The notes: generated by a model not told the origin, from the sequence alone. Shown: positions 45,031-52,714, numbered from the stretch's first letter. The stretch is 60,235 nt of DNA from UBA2227 sp036677505 (GCA_036677505.1 JAVBWK010000015.1:1-60235), one strand, 5' to 3'. Numbers and translations are program-made.

Positions 45031-45312
45031 CTACTCAATGATGGCAAGGATATCCTTGCTTTCGATCAGTAAATACTCCTTGTTCTCGAATTTTACTTCG
45101 GTTGTCGCATACTGTTTGAATATGACGGTCTGACCGACTTCAACGGCTGCCGGAATCAGCTTTCCGTCTTCCAGTTTCCCCGGTCCTACCGCAACGACGG
45201 TACCCATTGAAGGTTTTTCTTTGGCAGCATCCGTTAATATGATGCCGCTGGCCGTTTTTTTCTCGGCCTCCACTCGGGTTAACAATACGCGATCTTGCAA
45301 AGGTTTAATCAT
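45031..45312 (-). CDS. groES: Co-chaperonin GroES
   Basis: A 93-residue lid of the chaperonin. It starts MIKPLQDRVLLTRVEAEKKT and has a mobile loop SGIILTDAAKEKP. The ATG at 45310-45312 is used because AAGGA sits eight bases upstream; an ATG three codons earlier lies inside that RBS. First gene of the groESL operon. Confidence 0.96.
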   Translation of the reverse strand: MIKPLQDRVLLTRVEAEKKTASGIILTDAAKEKPSMGTVVAVGPGKLEDGKLIPAAVEVGQTVIFKQYATTEVKFENKEYLLIESKDILAIIE

Positions 45313-45335
45313 ATGACCCATCCTTTCTTTCTATT

Positions 45336-45362
45336 TTAGCACTCTTACCCATCAAGTGCTAA
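45336..45362 (-). promoter_or_regulatory. CIRCE element (HrcA operator) of groESL
   Basis: TTAGCACTC-N9-AAGTGCTAA on the plus strand, one mismatch from consensus. It lies between the -10 and the groES RBS, at the start of transcription. Confidence 0.95.
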
Positions 45363-45372
45363 CCCATTCTTT

Positions 45373-45400
45373 ATTATACTTGTCTGCAGTATCTTGTCAA
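45373..45400 (-). promoter_or_regulatory. groESL promoter
   Basis: Minus-strand -35 TTGACA (45395-45400), 16-bp spacer, -10 TATAAT (45373-45378). Confidence 0.9.
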
Positions 45401-45408
45401 GTTACAAG

Positions 45409-45429
45409 ATAAAAAAAGCCCGAAGGCTT
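45409..45429 (-). terminator. Terminator of the aldolase gene
   Basis: Minus-strand AAGCC-TTCG-GGCTT followed by seven T. Confidence 0.8.
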
Positions 45430-46075
45430 ATAAGTGCTTATGTCCGAAAGCTTTCTGCCAGTCCGAGGTAAACTTATCGACAGCCCGACAGGTGTCCTGA
45501 TTATCAATCCACTTGAAAAACAAATCCGGAGCCACGGTGACCGCATCGACTCCGGCCGCTAACAAACGACTGACCTGATATAAATTTTTGAAGCTGGCCG
45601 CAATGATCTTGGTTTCAAATCCCTGACTGCGCAGGGCATAATGCATATCGATGACCGTTTGCACACCATCAGAGTCATTCTCACAGATCCGGTTGACATA
45701 CGGAGCCAAGTAAGTTGCGCCGCACTGCGCCGCAAACAAGGCCTGAGCGATATTATAAATTGCCGTTGCCAAGGTCGGTATCCCCTTTTTGCTCAACACG
45801 TGCAATACTTGATATCCTACCGGCGTCACCGGCACTTTCACGATCACATTGGGACGCAAAGCCAAGATTTTATTTGCATCGGCTATCATGTCTTCCACGG
45901 TTTCACCGATGACCTGAATACATACCTTCAGATGTGCATCCAGTGCACACAAGGCTTCGATCGATGTCTGATCATTGACGACGATCGAAGGATTGCAGGT
46001 GATTCCGGTCAGCGGATAAATCGTACTTACCTTGTTGATGATTTCAATATTTGCTGTATCTAAATATAGTTCCAT
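45428..46075 (-). CDS. Fructose-6-phosphate aldolase / transaldolase-like protein
   Basis: A 215-residue class I aldolase of the small transaldolase (FSA/TalC) family. Motifs LYLDTANIEII, GITCNPSI and the Schiff-base lysine in VIVKVPVTPVG are visible; length matches FSA rather than the 300+ residue classical transaldolases. Whether it acts as transaldolase or F6P aldolase is not decided by these motifs. A TATAAT -10 lies just upstream; monocistronic. Confidence 0.88.
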   Translation of the reverse strand: MELYLDTANIEIINKVSTIYPLTGITCNPSIVVNDQTSIEALCALDAHLKVCIQVIGETVEDMIADANKILALRPNVIVKVPVTPVGYQVLHVLSKKGIPTLATAIYNIAQALFAAQCGATYLAPYVNRICENDSDGVQTVIDMHYALRSQGFETKIIAASFKNLYQVSRLLAAGVDAVTVAPDLFFKWIDNQDTCRAVDKFTSDWQKAFGHKHL

Positions 46076-46135
46076 AACGTACCCTCCGCTTCTATTATAT
46101 GCTCAGTGAAGAAGGGTTGGCGAACAATTTTTGCA

Positions 46136-46164
46136 CAAAAAAGGACAATCGTCTGGATTGTCCT
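46136..46164 (-). terminator. Terminator of the cysK-cysE operon
   Basis: Minus-strand AGGACAATC-CAGAC-GATTGTCCT, perfect 9-bp stem, followed by six T. Confidence 0.88.
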
Positions 46165-46167
46165 GAT

Positions 46168-46662
46168 TTATAATGCCTTTGCGGGATTACCGACGACGGT
46201 CAGTCCATCCGCAACATCCTTCACAACGACGGCCCCGGCACCGACTTTGACGTCATTGCCAATGACCAACGGTCCGATGATGATAGCCCCGGCTCCCACG
46301 ACCACCCGGTCTTTAAGTGTCGGATGGCGCTTGCCGTTGCTGCCGTTTTTACCGCCCAACGTCACATCGTGATAAATTGTACAGTCATCACCGATGATGG
46401 TTGTCTCACCGATGACGATTCCGATGCCATGATCGATAAACAGACGCTTACCGATCGTTGCTCCCGGATGAATCTCGATCCCGGTCAGAAACCGGGCCCA
46501 CTGAGAAACCATCCGCGCCAAAACATATCGTTTCCATCGGTATAGCTGATTGGCGATCCGATAGTAAAACAGTGCATGCAGCCCGGGATACAGCAAAATG
46601 ACTTCGAGCAGATTTTTCGCTGCCGGATCGCGTTTGAGAATGGATTTTGCCGTGTCAAACAT
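46168..46662 (-). CDS. cysE: Serine O-acetyltransferase
   Basis: A 164-residue left-handed beta-helix acetyltransferase making O-acetylserine. The hexapeptide repeats start near GIEIHPGATIGKRLFIDHG and continue through IIGDDCTIYHDVTLGGK; the catalytic His is in FIDHGIGIVIGE. The short length and early C-terminal end (NPAKAL) match Gram-positive CysE. The ATG at 46660-46662 follows GAGGG, four bases after the cysK stop. Confidence 0.93.
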   Translation of the reverse strand: MFDTAKSILKRDPAAKNLLEVILLYPGLHALFYYRIANQLYRWKRYVLARMVSQWARFLTGIEIHPGATIGKRLFIDHGIGIVIGETTIIGDDCTIYHDVTLGGKNGSNGKRHPTLKDRVVVGAGAIIIGPLVIGNDVKVGAGAVVVKDVADGLTVVGNPAKAL

Positions 46663-46666
46663 CACA

Positions 46667-47587
46667 CTATCCCTCAAAAACGCCACTGGATAAATAGCGT
46701 TCTCCGGTATCCGGCAATAAGGTCAGCACGGTCTTTCCGCTATTTTCCGGACGTTTTGCTAGTTCTAGTGCCACTGCAAATGCTCCTCCCGAAGATATCC
46801 CTGCCAAAATCCCGGTTTTCTTGGCAAGCAGACGGGTAGCCTCAAAGGCTGCCTCATCCATCACGGTAATCACTTCGTCAAAGGCGGATACATCCAAAGT
46901 TCTGGGAATAAAGCCGGCTCCGATCCCATAAATCTTATGCGGCCCGGGCTGACCTCCGGATATGACCGGAGATTTGGCCGGTTCGACCGCAATCACTTTT
47001 AATTGCGGGATCAGCTCCTTTAATACGGAGGATACTCCGCTAAGAGTACCGCCGGTGCCCACACCGGAGACAAAGAAATCCACCTTCCCTTCAGTATCTG
47101 TCAATATTTCCTGTGCCGTGGTCGCGCGGTGTACGGCCGGATTGGCCATATTTTCAAACTGCATCGGAATAAATGAATTCTCATGTTCAGACGCAAGCTC
47201 ATTGGCTTTGGCAATCGATCCTTTCATGCCCATGGGTCCCGGGGTCAGTTCGAGTTTCGCCCCATACGCCTTAATAAGCATACGTCGTTCCACGGTCATC
47301 GTCTCCGGCATGACAATGGTCAGATCAAGTCCTAAAGCTGCGCATACCATCGCCAGACCGACACCGGTGTTACCGCTGCTCGGTTCGATGATACGTGTGT
47401 CTTTGTCGATTTTCCCTTCTTGCAGAGCTTTGGAAATCATCGCAAAAGCAATGCGGTCTTTGACGCTGCCGCCTGGATTGAAACTTTCGACTTTGACTAA
47501 TAATCGGGCCGTTAAACCCTCAAAATATGAAGAAACATCGACGATCGGAGTTTTTCCGATCAGATCGGTAATCGAATTTACTAACAT
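46667..47587 (-). CDS. cysK: Cysteine synthase (O-acetylserine sulfhydrylase)
   Basis: A 306-residue PLP enzyme making cysteine from O-acetylserine and sulfide. The PLP-lysine motif is PGGSVKDRIA, followed by EPSSGNTGVGLA and the phosphate-binding SGVGTGGTLSG. ATG at 47585-47587 follows AGAGGTGACTTT. cysK-cysE form one operon, possibly controlled by the structured element upstream. Confidence 0.95.
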   Translation of the reverse strand: MLVNSITDLIGKTPIVDVSSYFEGLTARLLVKVESFNPGGSVKDRIAFAMISKALQEGKIDKDTRIIEPSSGNTGVGLAMVCAALGLDLTIVMPETMTVERRMLIKAYGAKLELTPGPMGMKGSIAKANELASEHENSFIPMQFENMANPAVHRATTAQEILTDTEGKVDFFVSGVGTGGTLSGVSSVLKELIPQLKVIAVEPAKSPVISGGQPGPHKIYGIGAGFIPRTLDVSAFDEVITVMDEAAFEATRLLAKKTGILAGISSGGAFAVALELAKRPENSGKTVLTLLPDTGERYLSSGVFEG

Positions 47588-47660
47588 AAAGTCACCTCTT
47601 TGCATTGTAAGGATAGCAGAATGAGAACATTTTTACCACTGAAGTTATCTTTTCGGACAA

Positions 47661-47682
47661 AGAAAAAACCGCAAGCGGTTTC
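47661..47682 (-). terminator. Terminator between the structured RNA and cysK
   Basis: Minus-strand AAACCG-CTTG-CGGTTT (extendable to AAACCGC/GCGGTTT) followed by TTTTTTC. The flanking AAAGA and TCTTT can extend the stem. Confidence 0.82.
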
Positions 47683-47835
47683 ATCTTTTTTATAAGGAAG
47701 AGATGATTCGAAAACTAATCTTTTCGCAAAACATCAGAATCAAATCAAATCCAAAATACTATCTAGATACTCATCTTTGAAGAAACACATCCGAACACTA
47801 TTTCAAAACCAATCCAAGGACCGAATCATCTCTTC
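47661..47835 (-). ncRNA. Structured RNA element upstream of cysK (unknown class)
   Basis: A perfect 14-bp inverted repeat (GAAGAGATGATTCG, 47697-47710 and 47822-47835) closes a U/G-rich interior of 111 nt read on the minus strand. Inside, a hairpin CGAAAA-GATTAG-TTTTCG sits against the closing stem, and GAAATA can pair with TGTTTC around a 11-nt loop, giving a multi-branched fold. An extended TATAAT -10 ends seven bases before the first arm and a rho-independent terminator follows the second arm by ~15 nt. Either a stand-alone small RNA or a cysK leader. It matches no RNA family I recognise (no T-box or S-box core; too short an apical stem for a canonical 6S RNA). Confidence 0.6.
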
Positions 47836-47841
47836 ACCATT

Positions 47842-47850
47842 ATTATACCA
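47842..47850 (-). promoter_or_regulatory. Extended -10 promoter of the structured RNA
   Basis: Minus-strand TGGTATAAT (TG-n-TATAAT). No good -35 is seen; the extended -10 compensates. The predicted start coincides with the first base of the 14-bp stem. Confidence 0.65.
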
Positions 47851-47858
47851 TAACCTAG

Positions 47859-48587
47859 TTAAATAGAAAGTATTTTGCTGATAAAACGTTGCAACCGATC
47901 AGTACTCGGCTGTTTTAAGATATCCGCCGTTTTACCGACTTCACCGATGCCAAATTCATCCATATACATGACCGTATCACAGGCATTTGACGCAAATCCA
48001 AGATGATGGGTAACGATAACCAACTCTACCCCGCTGATGACAAGTTCTTTGAGCATGGTCAGTACCTCATGAGAAAGTTCGGGATCCAAAGCACTGGTCG
48101 GCTCATCCAAAAGCAGCAGTTTAGGCTCGATAGCCATAGCTCGGATAATGGCAATACGCTGTTGCTGACCACCGGACAACTGTGCCGGGAACTTATGCGA
48201 CGAATCTTCCAATCCGAACTTGCGCAGCAATGTCATCGCTTTTCCCTTTGCCAGAACTTTATCCATGTTAAAAGTATGAATCAGAGGCAATGTAATATTA
48301 TCGATCGCATTGAGATGTGGGAACAGACCGTTGCTTTGAAATACGAAGCCGATCTGCTTGCGATATTCACTTAACTGCTTTTCATTACTCTCGATCCATT
48401 GGCCATTAAGCGCAAACTTACCGCCGGAAGCCAAAAGCAGTCCGCCCAACACCCGAAGCAGAGTCGATTTGCCCCCGCCGCTGGGACCGATGATGGCCAG
48501 CGCTTTCGCTTCGATGGTATCGGTGAAGCGATCGAGCACGACCTGTGAACCGAAACGTACCGTCAGATCACTGAACTCAAGTTTCAT
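47859..48587 (-). CDS. Polar amino-acid ABC transporter ATPase
   Basis: A 242-residue ATPase of the GlnQ/TcyC type: Walker A GPSGGGKST, signature LSGGQQQR, Walker B LLLLDEPTSALDPEL, H-loop THHLG. Overlaps the permease gene by 11 bases. The position next to cysK-cysE suggests cystine or another sulfur amino acid as ligand, but this is inference from context only. Confidence 0.9.
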   Translation of the reverse strand: MKLEFSDLTVRFGSQVVLDRFTDTIEAKALAIIGPSGGGKSTLLRVLGGLLLASGGKFALNGQWIESNEKQLSEYRKQIGFVFQSNGLFPHLNAIDNITLPLIHTFNMDKVLAKGKAMTLLRKFGLEDSSHKFPAQLSGGQQQRIAIIRAMAIEPKLLLLDEPTSALDPELSHEVLTMLKELVISGVELVIVTHHLGFASNACDTVMYMDEFGIGEVGKTADILKQPSTDRLQRFISKILSI

Positions 48588-49320
48588 AGCGGTTTCTCCT
48601 TTCCAGCCACCGGGAAAGCATCGAAACCGGGAATGTAAGCAATAAATACAACACCGCCAGTACGATGTAACTGGTATAGTAGGTTGAATAATTGGTGGCA
48701 GTAATTTCCTTGGTCACTTGCATCAGTTCAATGATCGCGATGGTCGATAATAAAGAGGAATCCTTGATGACCGAGGCAAACTGGCCGGCAATGGCCGGAA
48801 TGATCCGTATGATCAGCTGCGGAAGCAGAATCAGCCGGAACATCTGCATCTTCGTCAGTCCTATCGAACGCGAAATTTCCATCTGTTTGGATTCGATCGA
48901 ATTAACTCCGCCGCGAATGATTTCCGATATATACGCCCCTTCAAATACCGAGAGGATCACTACCCCGGCGATGAACCGGTTGGAAAGTCCCCAGGCCGTT
49001 CCGATGATATAGTAGAAGAAGATGATTTGAACCAATAACGGGGTGCCGCGGATGATTTCGACATACGTACTCGCCAGATCACGCAGAATCATCCATCGGC
49101 TCCGACGGGCAAGCACGACAATCGTTCCGAGCATCAGCGAAAGCAGCATGGAGAAAAGACTGATTTGCACGGTCAAAACGAACCCTTGTGCAAACCGGGT
49201 CCGATATACCCACATTTGGGTAAAATCAAAATTGACATCGGCATTGATGGCGGATATGACCAGAAATGAAGCAATGATCAAAAAGACACCAAGCCAAGAG
49301 AGGATCCGTTTATATTTCAT
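48577..49320 (-). CDS. Polar amino-acid ABC transporter permease (HisM/GlnP type)
   Basis: A 247-residue permease with five or six helices; the His/Glu/Gln/Arg TM signature RGTPLLVQIIFFYYIIG and EAA loop EISRSIGLTKMQMFRLILLPQL are present. The ATG at 49318-49320, one base after the binding-protein stop, is chosen; there is a TTG seven codons upstream overlapping that gene. Translation is probably coupled, as no strong RBS is seen. Confidence 0.88.
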   Translation of the reverse strand: MKYKRILSWLGVFLIIASFLVISAINADVNFDFTQMWVYRTRFAQGFVLTVQISLFSMLLSLMLGTIVVLARRSRWMILRDLASTYVEIIRGTPLLVQIIFFYYIIGTAWGLSNRFIAGVVILSVFEGAYISEIIRGGVNSIESKQMEISRSIGLTKMQMFRLILLPQLIIRIIPAIAGQFASVIKDSSLLSTIAIIELMQVTKEITATNYSTYYTSYIVLAVLYLLLTFPVSMLSRWLERRNRYET

Positions 49321-49321
49321 C

Positions 49322-50101
49322 TCAATCAAAGAAGAACGCAAATCCTAACTCATCGAACATCTTCTTCTCCTGCTTTAAGTACTTTTCAACGATCGGATCA
49401 AATCCTTTATCCTCTTTAAATTTCTTCAAAAAAGCATTGAACTGAGCGACCAGCGGACTGCCCTTTTTAAAAGCCGCTCCCCAGAATTCCGGCTGTTGAT
49501 TGTCAATAAATACCGTCTTGGTTTTATCTGAATACTGCTGATAGTTGCGCACGATCGTCAGCTGATCGTATATAAAGGCATCCGCCCGGCCGTTGATGAC
49601 TTCGGCAATGGCCGCACTTTCATCATCCAAACGCAATACTTTCGCCAACGGGAAATTGTTGGTTACATAGAAGTCGCCGGTACTGCCGGTTTTTACGGCT
49701 ACCGTCCGCTCTGCATTATTCAGTTGGTCAGAATTTATGACCGGACTGTCTTTGTTTACTAAAAAGGCTAAATATGCCTTAGCATATCCATCTGAGAAAT
49801 CAACGCTTTCCTTACGCACTTGCGTAATTGTCATTGATGATATGACCATATCTACCTTGTCTGTCTGTAGTGCCGGGATCAGACCGGTCCAGTTGATATT
49901 CTCGATGATGACTTCCCTTCCCAGATATTCGCCGAAAGCCTTTGCCAGTTCAACGCTGACTCCCGTGGGATTCCCCTCGTTATCCTTGGTTTCAAACGGA
50001 GGATAGGCCAGTTCCATCCCAACGACAAGTGCATTCGGCTTCGGTGTGGTGCATCCGGTAAATACCAGCAGAAATAATCCGATAATCATGATTCGCTTCA
50101 T
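49322..50101 (-). CDS. Amino-acid ABC transporter substrate-binding lipoprotein
   Basis: A 259-residue lipoprotein. The signal peptide ends in the lipobox LVFTGC; the mature protein has the SBP_bac_3 fold (VVGMELAYPPFE, GVSVELAKAFGEYLG, INWTGLIPALQTDKVDMVISSMT). Specific ligand not readable. First in its operon, with promoter at 50119-50147 and RBS AGGTGA. Confidence 0.9.
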   Translation of the reverse strand: MKRIMIIGLFLLVFTGCTTPKPNALVVGMELAYPPFETKDNEGNPTGVSVELAKAFGEYLGREVIIENINWTGLIPALQTDKVDMVISSMTITQVRKESVDFSDGYAKAYLAFLVNKDSPVINSDQLNNAERTVAVKTGSTGDFYVTNNFPLAKVLRLDDESAAIAEVINGRADAFIYDQLTIVRNYQQYSDKTKTVFIDNQQPEFWGAAFKKGSPLVAQFNAFLKKFKEDKGFDPIVEKYLKQEKKMFDELGFAFFFD

Positions 50102-50118
50102 ATAATCACCTCATGAAA

Positions 50119-50147
50119 ACAATACCGACAAAAACGGCATTCGTCAA
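50119..50147 (-). promoter_or_regulatory. Promoter of the amino-acid ABC transporter operon
   Basis: Minus-strand -35 TTGACG (50142-50147), 17-bp spacer, -10 TATTGT (50119-50124). Confidence 0.68.
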
Positions 50148-50151
50148 TCAT

Positions 50152-50175
50152 AAATAAAAAAGCCGTTACCGGCTT
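50152..50175 (-). terminator. Terminator of the fur-type gene
   Basis: Minus-strand AAGCCG-GTAA-CGGCTT followed by T-run; overlaps the stop codon. Confidence 0.82.
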
Positions 50176-50560
50176 AATTCTTTGGCGTACAGCGCACACA
50201 GATTCCTTTGAAAGTCAAATCGTGCGACAGTATTGAAAATGAAGTTTTCTCTCTGATCTCCAAATCCAGATTCTCATGATAAGGAATATCGACATCAAAC
50301 AGTTGGTTGCACTTGATGCATTGAATATGATAATGCGGATGAATCGTCGGATCAAACACCGTAGCCCCTGATCCGTTGGCAACTTCCCGCAATTCATTGG
50401 TATCGACCATCTCATGCAAAATCCGATATACAGTGGCGAGGGATATGCGCGGATTGACTTTGATCACCCGATTGTAAATCTCTTCGGCACAAGCATGTGT
50501 ATTGAGATCTCGGACGATCTTTCTGACCAGGCTCTTTTGTTTCGTATTTCTTTTCTCCAT
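50174..50560 (-). CDS. Fur/PerR-family metal-dependent repressor
   Basis: A 128-residue regulator. The winged helix is near residues 10-75 (SLATVYRILHEMV), followed by the metal-binding HPHYHIQCIKC; the C-terminal CVRC completes the structural zinc site with CIKC. The pattern HxHxH with two CxxC pairs fits PerR or Fur; I cannot decide between peroxide, iron or zinc sensing. RBS GGAG; promoter at 50585-50613 overlaps a Fur-box-like sequence, suggesting autoregulation. Confidence 0.88.
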   Translation of the reverse strand: MEKRNTKQKSLVRKIVRDLNTHACAEEIYNRVIKVNPRISLATVYRILHEMVDTNELREVANGSGATVFDPTIHPHYHIQCIKCNQLFDVDIPYHENLDLEIREKTSFSILSHDLTFKGICVRCTPKN

Positions 50561-50584
50561 GGTATCTCCTCTCCGTAGGACACT

Positions 50585-50623
50585 ATTATATTAAAATTCG
50601 TGAAAATTTGCAATTAATTATCA
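50585..50623 (-). promoter_or_regulatory. Promoter of the fur-type gene with overlapping Fur-box-like site
   Basis: Minus-strand -35 TTGCAA (50608-50613), 17-bp spacer, -10 TATAAT (50585-50590). The sequence TGATAAT-T-AATTGCA (50609-50623) has one perfect half of the TGATAATnATTATCA Fur-box consensus and overlaps the -35. Confidence 0.6.
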
Positions 50624-50664
50624 CACGATTTTTCTGGTTTTATGAACATTTTTCTTGATAAACA

Positions 50665-50679
50665 GTATAAATATTATAA
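50665..50679. promoter_or_regulatory. PerR-box-like sequence
   Basis: On the minus strand TTATAAT-A-TTTATAC matches 12 of 14 arm positions of the PerR consensus TTATAATnATTATAA. It lies ~50 bp upstream of the fur-type promoter, in an AT-rich gap where chance matches are possible. Confidence 0.4.
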
Positions 50680-50735
50680 TGTCATGCGATGTCAAATCTG
50701 TCCTGAAAATCTGTGACAAAATAGCATGAAATCAT

Positions 50736-51551
50736 TTACTGGATCGTGCTCTCTTCGATGCCAAGTTCACTGAATATCGTATCTACGGCTTTAGCAAGTC
50801 CGCTGTACTCCACTGAATCGAATTCACCCTGATCAGCGGCTTGCGTCAGTGCCGATACGATCGGCAGCTTTGCCAGTACACGGATCCCATGTTTCTGAGC
50901 AAATTCCTCGACTCTGCCCTCGCCAAAGGGATAAATCTTCTGATGACAGCACGGACATTCCATATAGCTCATATTCTCGATGATGCCCAAAATCGGCACA
51001 TTCATCTGATGGGCCATGTCAATGGCTTTTGCGACGATCATGCTCACAAGATCTTGCGGTGTGGTAACCAGGACAATTCCGTCAATCGGTAATGATTGAT
51101 AAATCGTCAGCGGTACATCCCCGGTTCCCGGTGGCATATCGATGTACAGAATATCCATATCTCCCCACAATACTTTACTGTAAAAGTCCTTGACTGCTCC
51201 GTTGATCAGCAGTCCCCGCCACATCACAGCCTGATCTTCCTGATCCAAAAGCATATTCGACGTAATCACTTTGATTTCACGATTGGTTACAGCCGGATAA
51301 ATCAGACCATCTTCGGTTCCGTAGGCGCGATCATTGATGCCAAACATTTTCCCGATCGAAGGGCCGGTAATATCAGCATCCAAAATCCCGGTAAAGTACC
51401 CTTTCTCGCTGGTGTTGACCGCCAGCAGTCCGGTCACCGAGGATTTCCCGACACCTCCTTTACCGCTGACCACGGCCACGACTTTCCGGACGCGGCTTTG
51501 TTTATTCATTTTCACTTTAAACGGATTAAAGCGCGGATCTTCATTGCTCAT
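50736..51551 (-). CDS. mrp: Mrp/NBP35-family ATP-binding iron-sulfur carrier
   Basis: A 271-residue P-loop protein. The deviant Walker A is VVSGKGGVGKSSVTG, a second motif is IDMPPGTGDVPL, and the Fe-S binding CxxC lies in MECPCCHQ. Family members assemble or carry Fe-S clusters in the cytosol. Overlaps the DUF134 regulator by 11 bases; the pair is common in anaerobes. Confidence 0.92.
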   Translation of the reverse strand: MSNEDPRFNPFKVKMNKQSRVRKVVAVVSGKGGVGKSSVTGLLAVNTSEKGYFTGILDADITGPSIGKMFGINDRAYGTEDGLIYPAVTNREIKVITSNMLLDQEDQAVMWRGLLINGAVKDFYSKVLWGDMDILYIDMPPGTGDVPLTIYQSLPIDGIVLVTTPQDLVSMIVAKAIDMAHQMNVPILGIIENMSYMECPCCHQKIYPFGEGRVEEFAQKHGIRVLAKLPIVSALTQAADQGEFDSVEYSGLAKAVDTIFSELGIEESTIQ

Positions 51552-51885
51552 ACTTTATTCTCTCTTTCTTTTTCTGACACATGCACATTTTCTGACAATC
51601 GTTTCGAATGGCAATCCCATGTCCGGGCTCAATAATGATATCATTCCCATTCATCAGTGAAGCCACGATGGATCGTCTGGCACGGATGCACAATCGCTGA
51701 ATCGTACCGCGGGAAACACCCATAATCAACGCAGCCTCTATCTGGCTTTTCCCTTCGAAATCGACCAGACGCAAGGCTTCCAGCTGATCTGAATGTATGA
51801 CTACGGATGACTGTGCTGAGTTCTGACAGCTGAATTTCCTGTTTTCGACTTCAAAACAGAGATTTCGGGTCTTTCGTCCTTTCAT
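51541..51885 (-). CDS. DUF134 family DNA-binding protein
   Basis: A 114-residue protein with a sigma-70 region 4-like helix-turn-helix (LRLVDFEGKSQIEAALIMGVSRGTIQRLCIRARR, shown here only by its parts LRLVDFEGKSQIEAA and SRGTIQRLC), preceded by a Cys and followed by CQKMCMC, which may bind an Fe-S cluster or metal. DUF134 genes usually pair with Mrp or FeMo-cofactor-type proteins. Starts after GGAGGATGC; the promoter contains a perfect palindrome, a likely self-operator. Confidence 0.85.
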   Translation of the reverse strand: MKGRKTRNLCFEVENRKFSCQNSAQSSVVIHSDQLEALRLVDFEGKSQIEAALIMGVSRGTIQRLCIRARRSIVASLMNGNDIIIEPGHGIAIRNDCQKMCMCQKKKERIKYEQ

Positions 51886-51897
51886 GCATCCTCCATG

Positions 51898-51911
51898 TGT
51901 GCATATGCACA
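51898..51911. promoter_or_regulatory. Palindromic operator before the DUF134-mrp operon
   Basis: TGTGCATATGCACA, a perfect 14-bp palindrome at the predicted transcription start, between the -10 and the RBS. Confidence 0.7.
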
Positions 51912-51912
51912 G

Positions 51913-51950
51913 ATATTATCATAAAAAAGACTTGACCATAAGTCAAGTCT
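51913..51950 (-). promoter_or_regulatory. Promoter of the DUF134-mrp operon, nested in the pst terminator
   Basis: Minus-strand -35 TTGACT, 17-bp spacer and -10 TATGAT run through the pstB terminator (51922-51950). Promoter and terminator share sequence. Confidence 0.6.
51922..51950 (-). terminator. Terminator of the pst operon
   Basis: Minus-strand AGACTTGAC-loop-GTCAAGTCT, perfect 9-bp stem, followed by six T. Confidence 0.87.
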
Positions 51951-51956
51951 GAAGGC

Positions 51957-52712
51957 TCATCCGAAACGGCCGGTAATATACGCTTCTGTCCGCTTATCTT
52001 TGGGATTTGCAAAGATATCCGCAGTCAGTCCGTATTCGATCAGATCTCCTAACAGGAAAAAGGCGGTAAAGTCTGAAATCCGGGCTGCCTGTTGCATCGA
52101 GTGCGTTACGATGACGATCGTATACTCTTTTTTCAAATCTTCAATCAGCTCTTCGATGCGTTGAGTAGCCAGCGGGTCGAGTGCTGAGGTGGGTTCATCC
52201 ATCAAAAGCACTTCCGGTTCCATGGCTAAAGCCCGGGCAATGCACAGCCGCTGTTGCTGACCGCCGCTCAGACGGGTCGCTGATTGATTCATGCGATCTT
52301 TCACTTCGTCATACAAAGCAGCCTGTTTCAAAGCTTTCTCAACAATAACTCGCAGTTCTTCTTTTTTCTTCACTCCTTGCTGACGGGGTCCGTAAGCAAC
52401 ATTATCAAAAATACTCATCGGAAAGGGATTGGGTTTTTGAAAAACCATGCCGACTTTCTTGCGAAGTTCAATGACATCGACATTGGATCCCTGAACCTCA
52501 TTGCCATTAAACAAGATGGTTCCATCCACTTTTACATTGTCGATCAGATCATTCATGCGATTTAAACAGCGCAAAAATGTACTCTTGCCACAACCGGAAG
52601 GACCGATCAGTGCTGTGACTTTATTGCGGTGAATCGGCAGATTAATATCATTGAGAGCACTGAACTCTCCGTATCGTAAATATAACGACTGCGTATCGAT
52701 AACTTTGTTCAT
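51957..52712 (-). CDS. pstB: Phosphate ABC transporter ATPase
   Basis: A 251-residue ATPase: Walker A GPSGCGKST, signature LSGGQQQRLCIARAL, Walker B VLLMDEPTSALDPLA, H-loop VTHSMQQA; the LRCLNRMNDLI segment is diagnostic for PstB. The ATG at 52710-52712 gives good spacing to AAGGG; an ATG two codons upstream overlaps the pstA stop. Last gene of pstSCAB; no phoU is seen after it. Confidence 0.95.
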   Translation of the reverse strand: MNKVIDTQSLYLRYGEFSALNDINLPIHRNKVTALIGPSGCGKSTFLRCLNRMNDLIDNVKVDGTILFNGNEVQGSNVDVIELRKKVGMVFQKPNPFPMSIFDNVAYGPRQQGVKKKEELRVIVEKALKQAALYDEVKDRMNQSATRLSGGQQQRLCIARALAMEPEVLLMDEPTSALDPLATQRIEELIEDLKKEYTIVIVTHSMQQAARISDFTAFFLLGDLIEYGLTADIFANPKDKRTEAYITGRFG

Positions 52713-52714
52713 AA

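Noticed and set aside
47711..47821. CRISPR-like short repeats (ATCAAATCAAATCC)
   Set aside because: Only a short local A/C-rich repetition, no regular repeat-spacer pattern and no cas genes.
47697..47835. The inverted repeat before cysK as a MITE or small transposon
   Set aside because: No target-site duplication flanks the arms, and promoter and terminator positions fit an RNA better. Not fully excluded.
47661..47835. Canonical 6S RNA
   Set aside because: Own promoter and closing stem fit, but the interior lacks the long apical stem and central bubble of known 6S RNAs, and it is shorter than usual. Kept as a possibility only.
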